Source: Adiantum capillus-veneris | Taxonomy: Eukaryota; Streptophyta; Polypodiopsida; Polypodiales; Pteridaceae | Direction: 5' to 3' | NCBI GenBank assembly: GCA_014529385.2 | Contig: CM043943.1 | Coordinates: forward strand, 97,922,855 to 97,986,854 | DNA length: 64,000 nt | In this document: positions 47,288-61,474 of the stretch, piece by piece | Layout: each line of letters begins with the position of its first letter | How positions within the stretch are numbered: position 1 is the stretch's first letter | The notes under the pieces: model-generated | Seen by the model: only the letters and a program-made list of their open reading frames with translations | Told to the model about the DNA's origin: nothing | The model's database searches: none | Translations under genes and position numbers: made by a program

Positions 47288-47540
47288 TTACATAGCCATA
47301 AGCCAAGGCCTCTCAAGAATGATAGGGTAGCCCTCCCCTTTGTGTGGCATGACGAAGATGTCTACCTCCACTTCTGTATTGAATGCTTTCACTTTGACCG
47401 CATTTACAATGCCTACGCATTTCACTCTTACATTGTTTGCCATCTTGGCTCGGCAAGGTGCCGGCCTACTTACCTCTAGACCTAGATGGTGCATCATCTT
47501 CTCACTCATGACGCATATTTGCGCGCCACCATCTATGTAT
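47288..47540 (-). pseudogene. Tat-type Gypsy: aspartic protease region
   Basis: IDGGAQICVMSEKMMHHLGL followed by GEGYPIILERPWL is the pepsin-like protease layout of this lineage (D-G-A type active site and an I-L-x-R-P-W-L flap end). Broken. Confidence 0.7.
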
Positions 47541-47551
47541 ACATTTGAGAT

Positions 47552-49050
47552 TCATTGCCCCTTGATGTGAGCGTCCATGGTTGGTAGGATGTCATCGAGA
47601 TCCCTTCCAGAGATAGCCCCAGCTATCCTGGGTCTTGATTTCCTGGTACTTACCATTTTTTTCCATTGCCTCCTTGTTCTGGGTGCAAGGTGGAGTAATT
47701 GGGGCCAAGTTATCTTCGGGCCCTGCATTAACACATCCTGAACTAAGTCATAGGGTTTTGCATACTCACCTAGCGAGAAGTCCACGATGTCTATCTTCCA
47801 TCGCAGTTTAGGTGCTTGCTTGCTAGACTCGGCCTTCCCTTTCATCTTTTCTTCTCTTTGAGATGCTTCCTCGTGCCTCGCACGCTTCACTCCCATAGCA
47901 TCCACTTCTTCTACCTTTGCTTTTCCTTTGTGCTTCTCTCGAACTGATTCTTCTACCTTTGCCTTCCCTTTAGCCTCTAAGCTAATAACACTCACCGCTT
48001 GGTTCACGGCAAGTGGTGGGGGTAGTGGCGGAATGAGAGGTTGGGGTGGTGGTTGCTGTTGTACATGTGGTCGAAGGATTTGGACCGGTGGGATCGGTCC
48101 TGGTTGCCTAGGTCGTGGTGGTCTTGCTCTTGGTGGAGAGATCTGATTCTGTCTCCCTCCTCTATTGAAATCCTGCCTCCTTGGGTGTGGGCAATAGTAC
48201 ATTCCATGGCCATCTTCTCCACAGTTGTAACAGTGGTACTCTTGGTTCTGCCTTCGTTGTCCTCTTATCTGTTCTGGATTCCTGCCAGGTGCATGCCCTT
48301 GCTGCACCAGATGCACATATAAACTCTCTAGTTGGGTGGTGATGCGACTCAGCAGGTCTTGCTGCTCTTCTAATGCCTCCTACGGGGTTGGACTCTCTAG
48401 TTGGGTGGTGATGCGACTCAGCAGGTCTTGCTGCTCTTCTAATGCCTCCTGCGGGGTTGGACTCTATGATTGGCTATTGCATTCATTGGGGTTGGTCGGG
48501 CTAAGCTTGTTTCCTCTGACTCGTTTACTCTTGCTTGCATGCGCAGCTTCTTGTCTTTAAGGCGGGCTACTTCGATTGCCAACTCATATGTTGCAGGAAA
48601 CCTTCCCTTCACCTTCTCTCTAAGCGGCGACCATATACCAGCAATGAAACGGTCCTTCTTCAGGAAATTAGGCGCTCATTCGCCTTCCTCCAGTGAGGCA
48701 ACCCATCTCTCCCATAAGTCCACAAATTTGGACTCGTAGGTGGCATACTCCAGCAGACCTCCCTGCTTTAACTCTGTCAGAAGCTACCATAGCTTCTCCG
48801 AGGTTGTGCCTCCACCAAACCTCTTTACAAAAGCAGCCCTTAACACATCCCATGCATTCTTGGTGGCCTGGGGCAATGCATTATACCAGGACTTGGCCTC
48901 TACTTTCATCAGTAGAGGAAAAATTCTAAGTCGTGAAGCGTCGTCATCTTCTTTGGAGACGACACAAGCAATGTCGAAATCATCCAAAAAGTCGGTGGTG
49001 AGATCCTCTCCCTTCTTTCCACTGAACGTGGGGAAAGAAACACTTGCCAT
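47552..49050 (-). pseudogene. Tat-type Gypsy: gag with zinc knuckle
   Basis: Retrotransposon gag core (WYNALPQATKNAWDVLRAAFV) near 48780-49050, then a CCHC knuckle (CYNCGEDGHGMYYC, near 48190-48235), a Pro-rich region and a Lys/Glu-rich tail (KGKAKVEE). A roughly 60 bp segment at 48327-48465 is tandemly duplicated (tagttgggtggtgatgcgac). Broken. Confidence 0.82.
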
Positions 49051-49357
49051 GGTAGTGACTCAGGAAATTACGAACTTTTTTTTTTTTTTTTACATTAACA
49101 ACAGTAGCGGCTCATAGCGGCTTTTTATAGGGGTGGATGGATAGGTTAAAACATGATAAAGATAGAGACATTAAAGGAATGATGGTAATCCAATATGGGG
49201 AGAATGATAGGGTTCGGGGAATTGAGGATTTCTCCTAGTACCGTCGCACCGAATAGGTATACGATCTTCTGTTGGTAGAAGACTTTCCTATCTACATAGA
49301 TATTCACATGCATATGCTGCAGGAATCTGAATGGGAATGCCGTCGGCCCGTTTTCCA

Positions 49358-50343
49358 TTATGCACAGAGGGTGGAATACTTACTTATACTCTTACCGTGC
49401 CAGTGTTGATGAGTCGGCACATCCACAAGAGGTCGTCGCCTTTCATGGGCTCTACCTTTTCTTCGTTGCTCAGCACGTAGGGGGTGATGGCGACGCGTCT
49501 GACCACTCCCAACCTCATGGCTAAAAGCAATTGCAGGTAATTTCCATAGTTGACGTGTTGCATGAATTCTACTCCATTCAGTTGCAACTCGTCCCCAGCC
49601 CACTAGGTTTCATCCGTGGTAGAGAGCTTCTTTAGGATAAGTTGTACAGGGAGAGGAGGAAGATCCTCCACTCGCTTTCCAAAACAGCGAGAGCAGTAGC
49701 CGAACCACTCTTCTCTAGGACATGGGAATCTTCTTGCCACTTCTTCTTCTTGATTGTCGAAGTGGATTGGTAGCACTCGCATGCGTCGTGCAAATCGGTA
49801 AGCGATCTTCCGTCGCTTAGCTTCGAATGACTTCCTCTTTGGCAAGCTGGGAACAACCGAGCTTTCTGAGCTTGAAGCACTTGCTTGTCCAGATGCTTCT
49901 CCCTTCAGGGTCATGTGTTTCCAGATTGGCTTAACTCCTCCTTACCTTTGGCTCGAGCAGCCCCTTAAGGACACTTTGGAGTTATAACTTTGACCGCAGT
50001 TTCTTTAGGGAAAAGAGACCTCACCGTTTTCATCCCTTCCTTGATGTGGATGACTTCTTCACGATGAATGTTGATGTAGATGATTTCAGCCCTTTCACTG
50101 CCTTCGTTGCTGGCACGCATTGACAGTGTGCCTTGGTTGAAAACAGTGATGGCACTTCACCGACCTCCCACCTGATGCTCTCAACTTATGGTTAGAACGA
50201 ACAACACGAGATGGAGAATTTACCTCTTGAATGCTGACGACACTGTAGCCTGGTAGTAGCACCTCAATGAAGGCGGCTAATGCCTTCTTCGTCTCCTCTT
50301 CTTCCGTCCTCCAGTTAGAAAATTCCTTCAGCCATTCATCCAT
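49358..50343 (-). pseudogene. Tat-type Gypsy: extra reading frames upstream of gag
   Basis: Minus strand. 50343-50095 encodes a small basic protein ending in a CCHC-like knuckle (CHHCFQPRHTVNAC). 49914-49358 encodes a Ser-rich then basic protein (KRKSFEAKRRKIAYRFARRMR). Neither resembles gag. Extra frames between primer site and gag occur in Ogre/Tat elements; a zinc knuckle here, apart from gag's own, is less usual. Confidence 0.6.
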
Positions 50344-50416
50344 GATTGGTAGTGGGAGTCACTTTCAGCATTGTAAAATGAAGGGTCTTAGAAAGCCCTC
50401 CTCAATGGGGGCACCA

Positions 50417-52905
<2,489 letters not shown>

Positions 52906-53198
52906 TGCCTGGGCGAATTGGGGGAGCACATAGTACTCGCATGCAGGCTTGCAGCTGAGTGACGACAAGAGGGGGTGGCCGCCAAGCTTGCTAATTAACC
53001 CGCGAGTCGCAACTGAGTGACGACAAGGGGGGTGGCCGCCAGGCTTACTTTTTTTAAATTTAAAGAAAAAAAAGGCACACATAGTAGGGGTTAGCATGCG
53101 TTGATATGGGCTATTCAGATCTCTCGCAACCACCTTCGTAGAGCCAGCTTGAGGGGGCACGTGAGATTCCCATAGATTAAAATCCAGTGGGAGTATTA

Positions 53199-53200
<2 letters not shown>
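52906..53200. other. Tandem-like GC-rich stretch outside the 5' LTR
   Basis: 'ctgagtgacgacaagRgggggtggccgccaRgct' occurs twice about 60 bp apart (52955 and 53012). No gene seen. Confidence 0.5.
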
Positions 53201-53289
<89 letters not shown>

Positions 53290-53326
53290 AAAGAGAGAGC
53301 ATGAGTCGACAAAGAAAAATCCAAAG

Positions 53327-53399
<73 letters not shown>

Positions 53400-53415
53400 G
53401 GAATATGCAATGTGG

Positions 53416-53465
<50 letters not shown>

Positions 53466-53480
53466 AAGAGAGAATAAGAG
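53201..53480. repeat. Alternating (TG)n and (GA)n microsatellites
   Basis: Three TG-then-GA blocks (about 53201-53307, 53327-53400, 53420-53475) with short unique spacers. The shared TG-to-GA order suggests one block was duplicated. Confidence 0.9.
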
Positions 53481-53724
53481 ATTTGTTTTGTATGTTCATG
53501 CTCAACATCGACAAGGGAGTTGAATTTGTCAAATCCAAAGTGGGTGGCGGAGAAAAACAAGTCCAAGGACGTTTTTGGCGAGTAAATCCAAGGTGAAGAG
53601 GGCGAATTAAAGGCAGTGCAAGTGAATCCGAGTCACAAAGGCGGGAGACAGACGTGAATCTTGACTAAATTTTAAGGTTTTCTCTAACTATGTGGCATTT
53701 TCAGCTTCAAGTTAGGACTTATAC

Positions 53725-54220
53725 ATGAATTTCAAATCTCAAAATTCGTGAATGAGATTACACTGAACCTAGGTTTATTTTTTAGCACTTGGATGAGCTT
53801 TAATTTTGGAAAACCGTCATATGAGAAATCTCAAAGACAAATTTACGATATTAGCACGTTTTTACACGAAATTTCTCTAAAGTTTGTGGAATTTAGAGGT
53901 AAATCTCAAAATTTGCACCAGGTAGGATTACACTAAACTTAGGTTTTCTTCAAGCACTAGTCGATAGCTTTGATAACCTACATATGAGAAATTTTAGAGA
54001 CAAATCTAGTATATTTTAAGGTTTTTACACTAAAGGTAAATCTCAAAATTTATAGGTAGAATTATGCTAAACCTAAGTTTTCTTCAAGCGTTTGTATGCG
54101 GCAGAATGTTTTTTTTGGAAAAAGCATTGTAAACCTAAATAGGAGAAATTTTAGCGGCGAACTTGCTATGTTTGAATGTTTTTCCCCTGGACTTTGTAGG
54201 TTGTCTCACCTTCAAAAGTA
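53725..54220. repeat. Degenerate tandem repeat, about 140-170 bp x 3
   Basis: Each unit has 'aatctcaaaattYR', 'attacactRaacctaggtttt', 'catatgagaaat' and 'gtttttacac' in order, starting near 53735, 53902 and 54042. A lone further piece lies at 54885-54970 (tatgagaatttttagcaac...ggtttttacactaaattt). AT-rich, satellite-like. Confidence 0.7.
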
Positions 54221-54237
54221 GAATTTAAAAATGGATT

Positions 54238-54240
<3 letters not shown>

Positions 54241-54292
<52 letters not shown>

Positions 54293-54364
54293 GACTTGCA
54301 AGTGGTACCTTCAGTGTGCACGCAATGTGTGTGACACTACAGAGATAGGGATAGAGAGATAGAG

Positions 54365-54417
<53 letters not shown>
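54241..54417. repeat. (GA)n and (GATA)n microsatellites
   Basis: (GA)n 54241-54290, then a GATA run near 54360-54385 and (GA)n to 54417. Confidence 0.92.
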
Positions 54418-54420
<3 letters not shown>

Positions 54421-54599
54421 CAGTGATGCAGCCTATGTGTGAGTTTTTGTGGATGAGAGAGAGAGAAAGAATCGTCCATAAAACGACTCAGCGTAGCTGT
54501 GTGTGAGTTCGTGTGCATGAGAGAGAGAGAGAATCGTCCAAGCGACTCAACATGACATGAAGTTGTTGAGTGAGTGTCTTTGTGTATGTGTGTGTTGAT

Positions 54600-54987
54600 C
54601 AATGCACATCACACATCCACAATAGGGACTCTCCCTCTTAATCGTGGGCAACATAGTTGTCAAAAATGGGGAGGGAACTAGGAGAGCTAGCCTATCGCAA
54701 TGGGGATGCCAACTATGATAGCCAGTCTACCACATGTGAGTAATAGACATGTTCTTCAAGCTTCATCTCCTTCTTCACGGATGTATCCATGATAAGCGCA
54801 TTTTCTAGCACCATAGGGAGACCCCATGACACGGGAGGTTTTGAAAGTTGTAAGGATAGTGCTAATAGAGTCTTGAACTCTCAGTGTACATATGAGAATT
54901 TTTAGCAACAAATTTAATATACTTTAAGGTTTTTACACTAAATTTGCCTAAACTTTGTAGGTTTCAACCTCGACTTCAAACCAAAGC

Positions 54988-55054
<67 letters not shown>

Positions 55055-55520
55055 GGGACTCTACCTTTTAATTGTGGGCAACATAGTTGTCAAAAATGGA
55101 GAGGCAACTGGGAGATCCAGTCTATCGCAATGGGGTCGTAACCAGTCTGATAGACAAGTTCTTCAAGCTTCATCTCCTTCTTTATGCATATAGCCATGAT
55201 AAGCGCATTTTCTAGCACCATAGGAGACTCCATGACATGGGAGGCTTTGAAAGTCATAAGGACGGAGCTAATAGAGTCTTGAACTCTCATCGTACTATTT
55301 TAGTTTGATTTGGGAGAACCAACCTACAATAGTGGGAGAAGGAATTGGGAGACCTTGTTTACCGCACTTGGGTTGCTCAAGCTTCCACCCCTTCTTCATA
55401 TAGCCACCCATGAAAGACCCATTCTCAGTGTCATAGAGAGAACTTATGAGAGGAGTGCTAACAGACCTTCAAGAAATTTGATACGAGTCCTGAACTCCAA
55501 TGGTCTCATTCTATAATTAA
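54600..55520. repeat. Three copies of a roughly 250 bp repeat
   Basis: Copies at about 54620-54890, 55054-55300 and, more diverged, 55315-55510 share 'gggcaacatagttgtcaaaaatgg', 'atgataagcgcattttctagc' and 'gagtcttgaactctc'. (GA)n separates the first two (54989-55052). A minus-strand frame is open across copy 2 only, so coding is unlikely. Confidence 0.75.
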
Positions 55521-56165
55521 TTCATCCGATGGCTTTTAGACTTAATATATTGTTAACCCTCGTGGCTCACGGACACCCTATCGCCTACGATGGACGCTGT
55601 ATTATTTATTTAGTAGAGTCAGGCACCGGGCTTGTCGATCCAATTGGAAAAGGGTAGAGTGCTCGCCGATGAGAGGCGCACTCTAACTGGAACACGCAAG
55701 GGTTAGTTGGCTAAGCATGGGCGCCCAAATGTGAATGGGGCGAGCTCATATAAAAGTCACCTAAACCTAAAATTGACCTATCCTCTCAGTGTGCAATAGA
55801 AGAAGTGCTCTTGCCCTATCTCCATACCCATCTCCATTGTGTGCTCACAGGTGTGTGTGTGTGTGTTTGGGTATTACTCAAAGAAGAAATGGTAGGATGT
55901 ATGAAAGGAGAGGTTTGTTAAAGCTATAGAAAGGATCTATCTGACAAGCCTTGAGTTCATGTGCACTCTATCTTCCTTCGTTGGGGTGCACTAGTCTAAT
56001 CAATATTGTGATGTCTAGAGGGTATTTTATGTTTGCAATTGGAAGTAAATAAAACTAAAAACTTCCCTAGATTGGGTGCACTACTCCAATCACTACGTTG
56101 AGGGTATTTCACGCTTGCATTTGGGAGTAAATAAGACAAGAAAAATTATGAACTGATTATGAGAT
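55521..56165. other. Upstream flank of the Helitron
   Basis: Contains a TATA-like word (catataaaag, about 55747) and a roughly 90 bp phrase repeated twice ('gagggtattttaYgYttgcaWttgggagtaaataa', near 56018 and 56103). The Helitron 5' end (TC dinucleotide terminus) could not be fixed. Confidence 0.35.
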
Positions 56166-56183
56166 CGGTGTTTTCTATGTTGC

Positions 56184-57725
56184 TTGGCAGGAGCGTTAAT
56201 GAGGATAAGGGACACATACCTTTGTCTTCCTGAATCTTCAAGTCATTCCTTGCATGTGGATGCATGTCAAAAGGTTGCACAAAATTATCATCGCCAACGT
56301 GCTATACAACGTACGGCATACTTACCATTCTCCACAAATGACCATGGTCATGTTACAGGTCCCTTTGCATTTATGGAGGATTGTGTTCATGGCAATGTTG
56401 CTATCCCACAAATCCCTTTACAAACTGTCATGCAAGGGCAGGGACGAAGACAAGACATTCTATCATATTTAGATACAACAAGAAGAAGTCATCGACAAAA
56501 CGGGCAAGGCAACGCACCTCCAACATAAGAGATCAATGCCATCGACATGATGGCCACTTTTGTCCCCTCATAGACACTCAAAGTGAGGAGCATGCCCCAT
56601 ATGTTCATCACACATCTCTTGGAGGCATTGCTTGCATTCTACATGCCTATCCATGTATACAAGGGGTTCACCCTTCCATGCTGCCACTAAGACATCATGT
56701 ACCATTACCTACAAATTATACAGGAACCATGACCTCCTCCTGCGAGTTTTGTGGTGCATGTCTTTGGCTTTGTGAATGAAGAATGAGCATACACCATGTG
56801 CAGGAAGATATTGTTGCAAAGGTGGAAAGTATCCCTCTTTCCTCTTGCCCGACCACCGTGTGTATTGGAGAGGTTACTCAGTAATCGTGATGCTTTGAGT
56901 AGGTCTTTCAAAAAAAACATCAGGAGTTACAATAGTGTGATGGCATTTTCATCTCTTGAAGCTAGCATTGATGAAACATTGATGGGTAGGTCCGGTGCAT
57001 ATTGCTTTTGTGTACATGGTGCTGTGTACCATCAAATTGGTTCTTTGCTACCACATGAAGCAGGGGTACCCAAATTTGCACAGATATATGTATATGATAC
57101 CGAGCATGAGGTTCAAAATTGTATGAGTGCCTTGGATGGTTTGGATTTGTCCACTCTTGAAGCATTGTCAATGATGATGCGATCATGTAACCCATATGCA
57201 AATGCATTCTACAATGTTGGTAGAATGTTGCGTGACAACCCTGGTGTGGAGATCAAAATGACAATTTGTGAGAATAGAAATACTTCCAAGCAGTACTTGA
57301 TACCTGTTGGCAACGAGGTTGCAGCAATTATGCCAGGTCAAGGGGATGTACAAACAAGTGACCATTGAGACATTGTGATACATTGTCAAGATGCAAAGTT
57401 GAAGAGGATTTCAAATCTACATAGGGCGTACGTGCCACTATTGTATGTTCTTTTGTTTCCATAGGGAGAAGATGGATGGCATGTCAAGCTTCCTTATGCA
57501 AATGTGCATGGCCCTTTGGATGCGTTGATTGGTGGTCGACAATGTGTCACTCAAAGAGAGTACTATGCTATCGACTACAGGTTCGTGCTAATAGAGAACC
57601 ATGCTTGCTTCGCGGGGGACGTTTACTTCGGTAATTTATGGTTGGTGCATATTGTGAGGGGCCGTTTACTTCACCAATTTATGGTTGATTCATATTGTGA
57701 AAGAAAAAGACACTGAGGGCAGAAT
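56184..57725 (+). pseudogene. Helitron protein, N-terminal domain
   Basis: Helitron_like_N homology: a Cys pair (CEFCGACLW, near 56738), YNSVMAFSSLEASIDETL, GAYCFCVHGAVYHQIGSLLP, PKFAQIYVYD, and YVPLLYVLLFP-GEDGWH near 57430-57485. This domain precedes Rep in all autonomous plant Helitrons. Frame changes lie near 56525 and 56780, and stops at 57366, 57461 and 57714. Confidence 0.85.
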
Positions 57726-57779
57726 TGTATGTAGGGTTGGTTGACATGGTGCATTTGTCTGAGAGTGATGTTGTCCTTG

Positions 57780-58255
57780 GACGGTCTGCGGGTTGAGAAA
57801 TTGAGCTGCCCTCATCTTTTACAAGTGGCCCTCGGCACATGTACCAATTTTATCAAGATGCAACGGCAATTGTCCGTGCAAAGGGAAAGCTAGACCTATT
57901 CATCACATTCACATGTAACCCTTAATGGCCAGAAATAAATGAGGCATTGATTCCAGGGCAAGTTTCCTCCGGTCGACCAGACATAACAACAAGGGTTTTT
58001 TCCCCTGAAACACTCAAGCATGATGAAGTACATCTTAAAGAAAGATATTTTTGGGAAAGTGGTGGCTTACATGTCTGTAGTGGAGTTCCAAAAGAGAGGC
58101 TTGCCACATTCTCATACATTATTGATTCTAGATCCTTGATGTAAGCCTCAATCAACATTTGACTATGACAAGATGACAAGAGGCATGATAGGGCAATTGT
58201 AAGATTCCATACGTCAGTACAGGATTTTGAAAGGGAGATCATTGATGAGATAGAC
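57780..58255 (+). pseudogene. Helitron Rep nuclease, catalytic tyrosine region missing
   Basis: LDLFITFTCNP-WPEINEALIPGQ (about 57888-57960) is the canonical start of Rep. VEFQKRGLPHSHTLLIL (about 58080-58130) contains the HUH metal site, here H-S-H at 58107-58115. Immediately after, near 58165-58175, the sequence jumps to HDRAIVRFHTSV, which in complete Helitrons lies about 150 residues further on. The lost part includes the YxxxK-type two-tyrosine motif. Rep therefore cannot cleave DNA. Confidence 0.8.
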
Positions 58256-58990
58256 ATGTATACAGATGGATGCTATGTATCTGCATCTGAGGCTTGCTGG
58301 AGAATTTTTGAATTCCCTTTGCACAATGATGCACCAGTTGTCCAGAGATTGAGCGTGCATGTTCCAGCTGGTCAAAAAATGACATTTCAAGATAATGACA
58401 ACATTAATGATGTCTTGCAAAGGGAGGGTGCAGAGAAGACCACTTTGACAGAGTGGTTCACATGCAACTTGGAGAATCCTGATGCAAATGATACTTTGTA
58501 CATTGATTTTCCTCAAAAGTGGGTGTGGAATTCAGGTTCCAAAAAATGGACGAAGAGACATCCTGGGAACACTATTGGGCGGATGTATTTTGTGCAACCC
58601 TCTGGAGGTGAACGATATTATGTCCATTTGCTTTTGACTATTTGTAAAGGATGTAAATCATTCGAGGATCTGTGTTCCGTAAATGGTGTATTGTTCCCAA
58701 AATTCAAGGCTGCATGCATTGCAAGAGGTGTCTTGGAGGATGACAAGGAATGGTTTGGTTGGATAGAGGAAGCTTGTAGTACACATACAAGCTTACAATT
58801 GAGACATTTGCTTGTGACAATTTTATTGTTTTGTGAACCCTCCCCTCATCTCTTATGGGAGAGATTTTGACATGTTTTGTCTGAGGACTATCGACACATG
58901 TTGGAGTCGAGATATGAGTGCTTAGATGGATGTGCACAAGTTGCTGAAGAGTATGCATTGAGAGAGCTGCATAAAATTCTTGGTACATTT
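58240..58990 (+). pseudogene. Helitron protein, region between Rep and helicase
   Basis: DEIDMYTDGCYVSASEACWRIFEFPLH, VQRLSVHVPAGQ, GRMYFVQPSGGERYYVHLLL and LWERF match the conserved linker of Helitron transposases. A long open part (58256-58868) survives. A stop lies at 58868. Confidence 0.88.
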
Positions 58991-59023
58991 GGACAGAGTA
59001 TAACTGAATATCTTTGAATTCCA

Positions 59024-60540
59024 TTGCCTAATGAGCGCTTTGTGACACATGATGAAAATACATTGCTTTTCCAAGAGCAATGTCTTGAAAGAACGCAAGA
59101 GTTATTCGCGTCACATGCAATGGAGCAGACTCTGAATGAAGATCAAAGGATTTCTTTTGAGACAGTTTTGCATGCATTGACTGTTGATGAGGGGGCTTTT
59201 TCTTTGGATGGACCTGTAGGGACTAGGGAAACTTATTTGTACAATTTTTTATTGTCACGCTTGCGTGGAGAAGAGGAAGTTGCATTGGCCACAACATCTT
59301 CTGGGATTTTAGCATTGCTTCTACAAAATGGACGCACTGCACAGTCTAGGTTCAAGATACCCTTGGAGATTGATAGTTGCAGCACATGCAATATCCCTGT
59401 TCAGGGTCAACTTGTTGAATTGCTTAGACTATGCAAGTTGATTGTGTGGGATGAGGCTCCTATGACGCATCGATATGCCTTTGAGGCTTTGGATACTACT
59501 TTGCAAGATATCATGTGCTCAAGAAAGCCATTTGATGGAAAAGTGTTGCTTCTTAGCGAAGATTTCAGGTAAATCTTGCCAATGGTGTTTAAGGGAGCAC
59601 GTGCCAACATTGTTGATGCTACACTTTGTCGATCACACTTATGGAATCATGTGAATATTCTTAGATTGACACATAACATGCGTGTGGAAGATGGTGATGT
59701 TGCAAATTCTGCCTATAGAGAATAGCTTGTGGATGTAGGAAATGGGACTTTGACAAGTGGGTATGAGCAGAAGATGACGATCCCCCACCACATGGTGCTT
59801 TCTTCATCTTCATTGGATAAATTGATAGATTGCATCTATTCTGAAATGGATAAAGATGTGGACCATGCAGAATACTTTAAAGAGCGGACCATCCTTGCTC
59901 CCAAAACCTTTGAAGTTGATATTCTCAATGCTAAGACCCTCTATGCAATGAAAGGTGATGTTGTGCAATACTTTAGTGCTGACTCCGTGGTGGAAAACTC
60001 GATGCAAGATTCATTCTTATACTCTTTGGAGTTTTTAAATGGTTTGAACTTGGGTGGTGGATTTCTAGCACATTGCTTGGAGTTGAAGATGAACGCCCCA
60101 ATAATTCTATTGTAGAACCTTGACCCAAGTCGAGATTTGTGCAACGAAACATGCTTGGTGTGCAAGGCATTTCACCCAAGAGTTTTGGAGGCAAAAGTTA
60201 TTACAGGTACACGGGTTGGGACCAGGGTTTTCATCCTTCAGGTAGGTTTTGTACATTCTGGTACGGAGTTGCGATTTGTTCTTAGGCAGAGACAGTTTCC
60301 AGTCAGATTGGCTTTTTACATGACCATAAACAAGTCACAAGGCCAAAGCATTGCCGTGTTGGGCCTATAACTTAGTGACACCGGTCTTCACTCATGGAAA
60401 ATTGTATGTTGCATTGTCACGCGCACGTTCAGCTCTGCTGGGGTGAAGATTCTCCTACTTGACGTTTATGTAAACAAAACAACTACACTAACAACAAACA
60501 TTGTGTACCATGAGATATTGAACAATGCTGCCATATGAAT
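59024..60540 (+). pseudogene. Helitron Pif1-type helicase
   Basis: Motif I reads LDGPVGTRETYLYN where GTGKT is expected, so the Walker A lysine is lost (near 59205-59240). Motif II is intact (VWDEAPM, near 59446). Motif III region is SEDFR-stop-ILP (stop at 59570-59572, a CAA-to-TAA type change of the usual FRQILP). LRLTHNMRV, FYMTINKSQGQSI and GKLYVALSRA (about 60395) are motifs IV-VI. The protein end is near 60537. SF1 helicase of the Pif1/RecD group, dead. Confidence 0.88.
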
Positions 60541-60700
60541 ACTCCATTCCTCCTTATCATTTTCTTCTTTTTTGTGTACATTTCAACTTATAAAATATAA
60601 CATGAATACGTTTTTCTACCTCTCTTCATAACATATACTAAACTATGCCGTTCCTTTCTCTTATTGTCTATTTTTTGGTTTCTATTTGGCTATATAGGTC

Positions 60701-61277
60701 ATGGATCAAATTTCTTACATCTCTAAGGTGTCTTTTGTATTAAACATAGAAGATCATTCGCATCCTGGTATGTTCCATACCATTACATCTTTATGTGGAT
60801 GATTATTGTGTTCCTTTTGAGACCTTGATTTTTTTCCATTATTTTAAGCAGAGACATGTTTTTGGTGCGCACCTTTGTCGCACGAGAAAATTGTTAGAAC
60901 CATCCGCAAACACTACAAGACCAAGTGTGTGTGTGTGTGTGTATTTATGAAATCAGGAATTGACTTGGTATAAAGTTAATATTCATGGCATTTTCATTTC
61001 TTTTGTAATATGGACCTTAGGAAGTTGCCATCTATCGATATTTTTGTGTTGCTTATTTTGGCATACTCATCAAACATTGAGTATGGTGTTTACTCAGTTA
61101 GGAAGGAGTGTGTGTCTTCCCAAGAAGAAGATGATACTCAGTGGTTTGTTAGATATGAAGGATACTCCGTTCCCAATGATTGGGAGTACCTCCAAAGTTC
61201 TAGCTTCTCTAAGTTGATCTACCAAATCTACTTGCCTAAAGCATATTTGGCAGTTCCATATGTAGCTGCAATAACTG
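60701..61277 (+). CDS. Unrecognised three-exon gene candidate with chromodomain-like stretch
   Basis: Exons 60701-60767, 60852-60924 and 61021-61277 join in phase with standard sites (CCTG|GTATG...aagcag|AGACA; ACCAA|GTGTGT...ccttag|GAAG; donor ACTG|GTACG), giving about 132 codons with no stop. Exon 2 has a Cys pair (TCFWCAPLSHEK). Exon 3 has SNIEYGVYSVRKECVSSQ and WFVRYEGYSVPNDWEYLQ, similar in layout to a chromodomain core (VKWKGY...WEP). A further open segment (61367-61474, NQPWDGKMVLNLGMEK) is out of phase with that donor, so the 3' end is unsolved. It lies just after the Helitron helicase, so it could be a captured host gene fragment, an accessory element gene, or chance. A TG repeat sits in intron 2. 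Confidence 0.35.
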
Positions 61278-61474
61278 GTACGTGTAAAGTGTTGGGTTTA
61301 GTGCTTTGATTGCATTATTTCAAGAAAAGTCTTCCTTTTTCACTACTTTTGTTTGTTAATTCAAAGGATAATCAACCTTGGGATGGAAAAATGGTCCTTA
61401 ATTTAGGAATGGAGAAGCTCCAAGCCAACTGTCAATTGCATGATGAAGCGAGCTACATTGATTTTGCCCCTTAG

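Larger units (their letters stand above)
56166..60540 (+). mobile_element. Autonomous-type Helitron (Rep-helicase), inactive
   Basis: One degenerate reading direction covers the whole Helitron protein: N-terminal domain, Rep nuclease, Pif1-family helicase. Helitrons are rolling-circle DNA transposons. Rep nicks with two tyrosines and the helicase unwinds. Rep here has lost the segment holding the tyrosines, and the helicase motifs are altered (see parts). About a dozen stops and frame changes are spread along the region. The ends were not found: 5' TC and 3' CTRR with hairpin remain unplaced, so coordinates cover only the protein remnant. Downstream frames (60.7-62.6 kb) may or may not lie inside the same element. 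Confidence 0.88.

Noticed and set aside
55090-55290. 66-residue minus-strand frame in the 250 bp repeat
   Set aside because: Open only in one of three copies and unlike any known protein.
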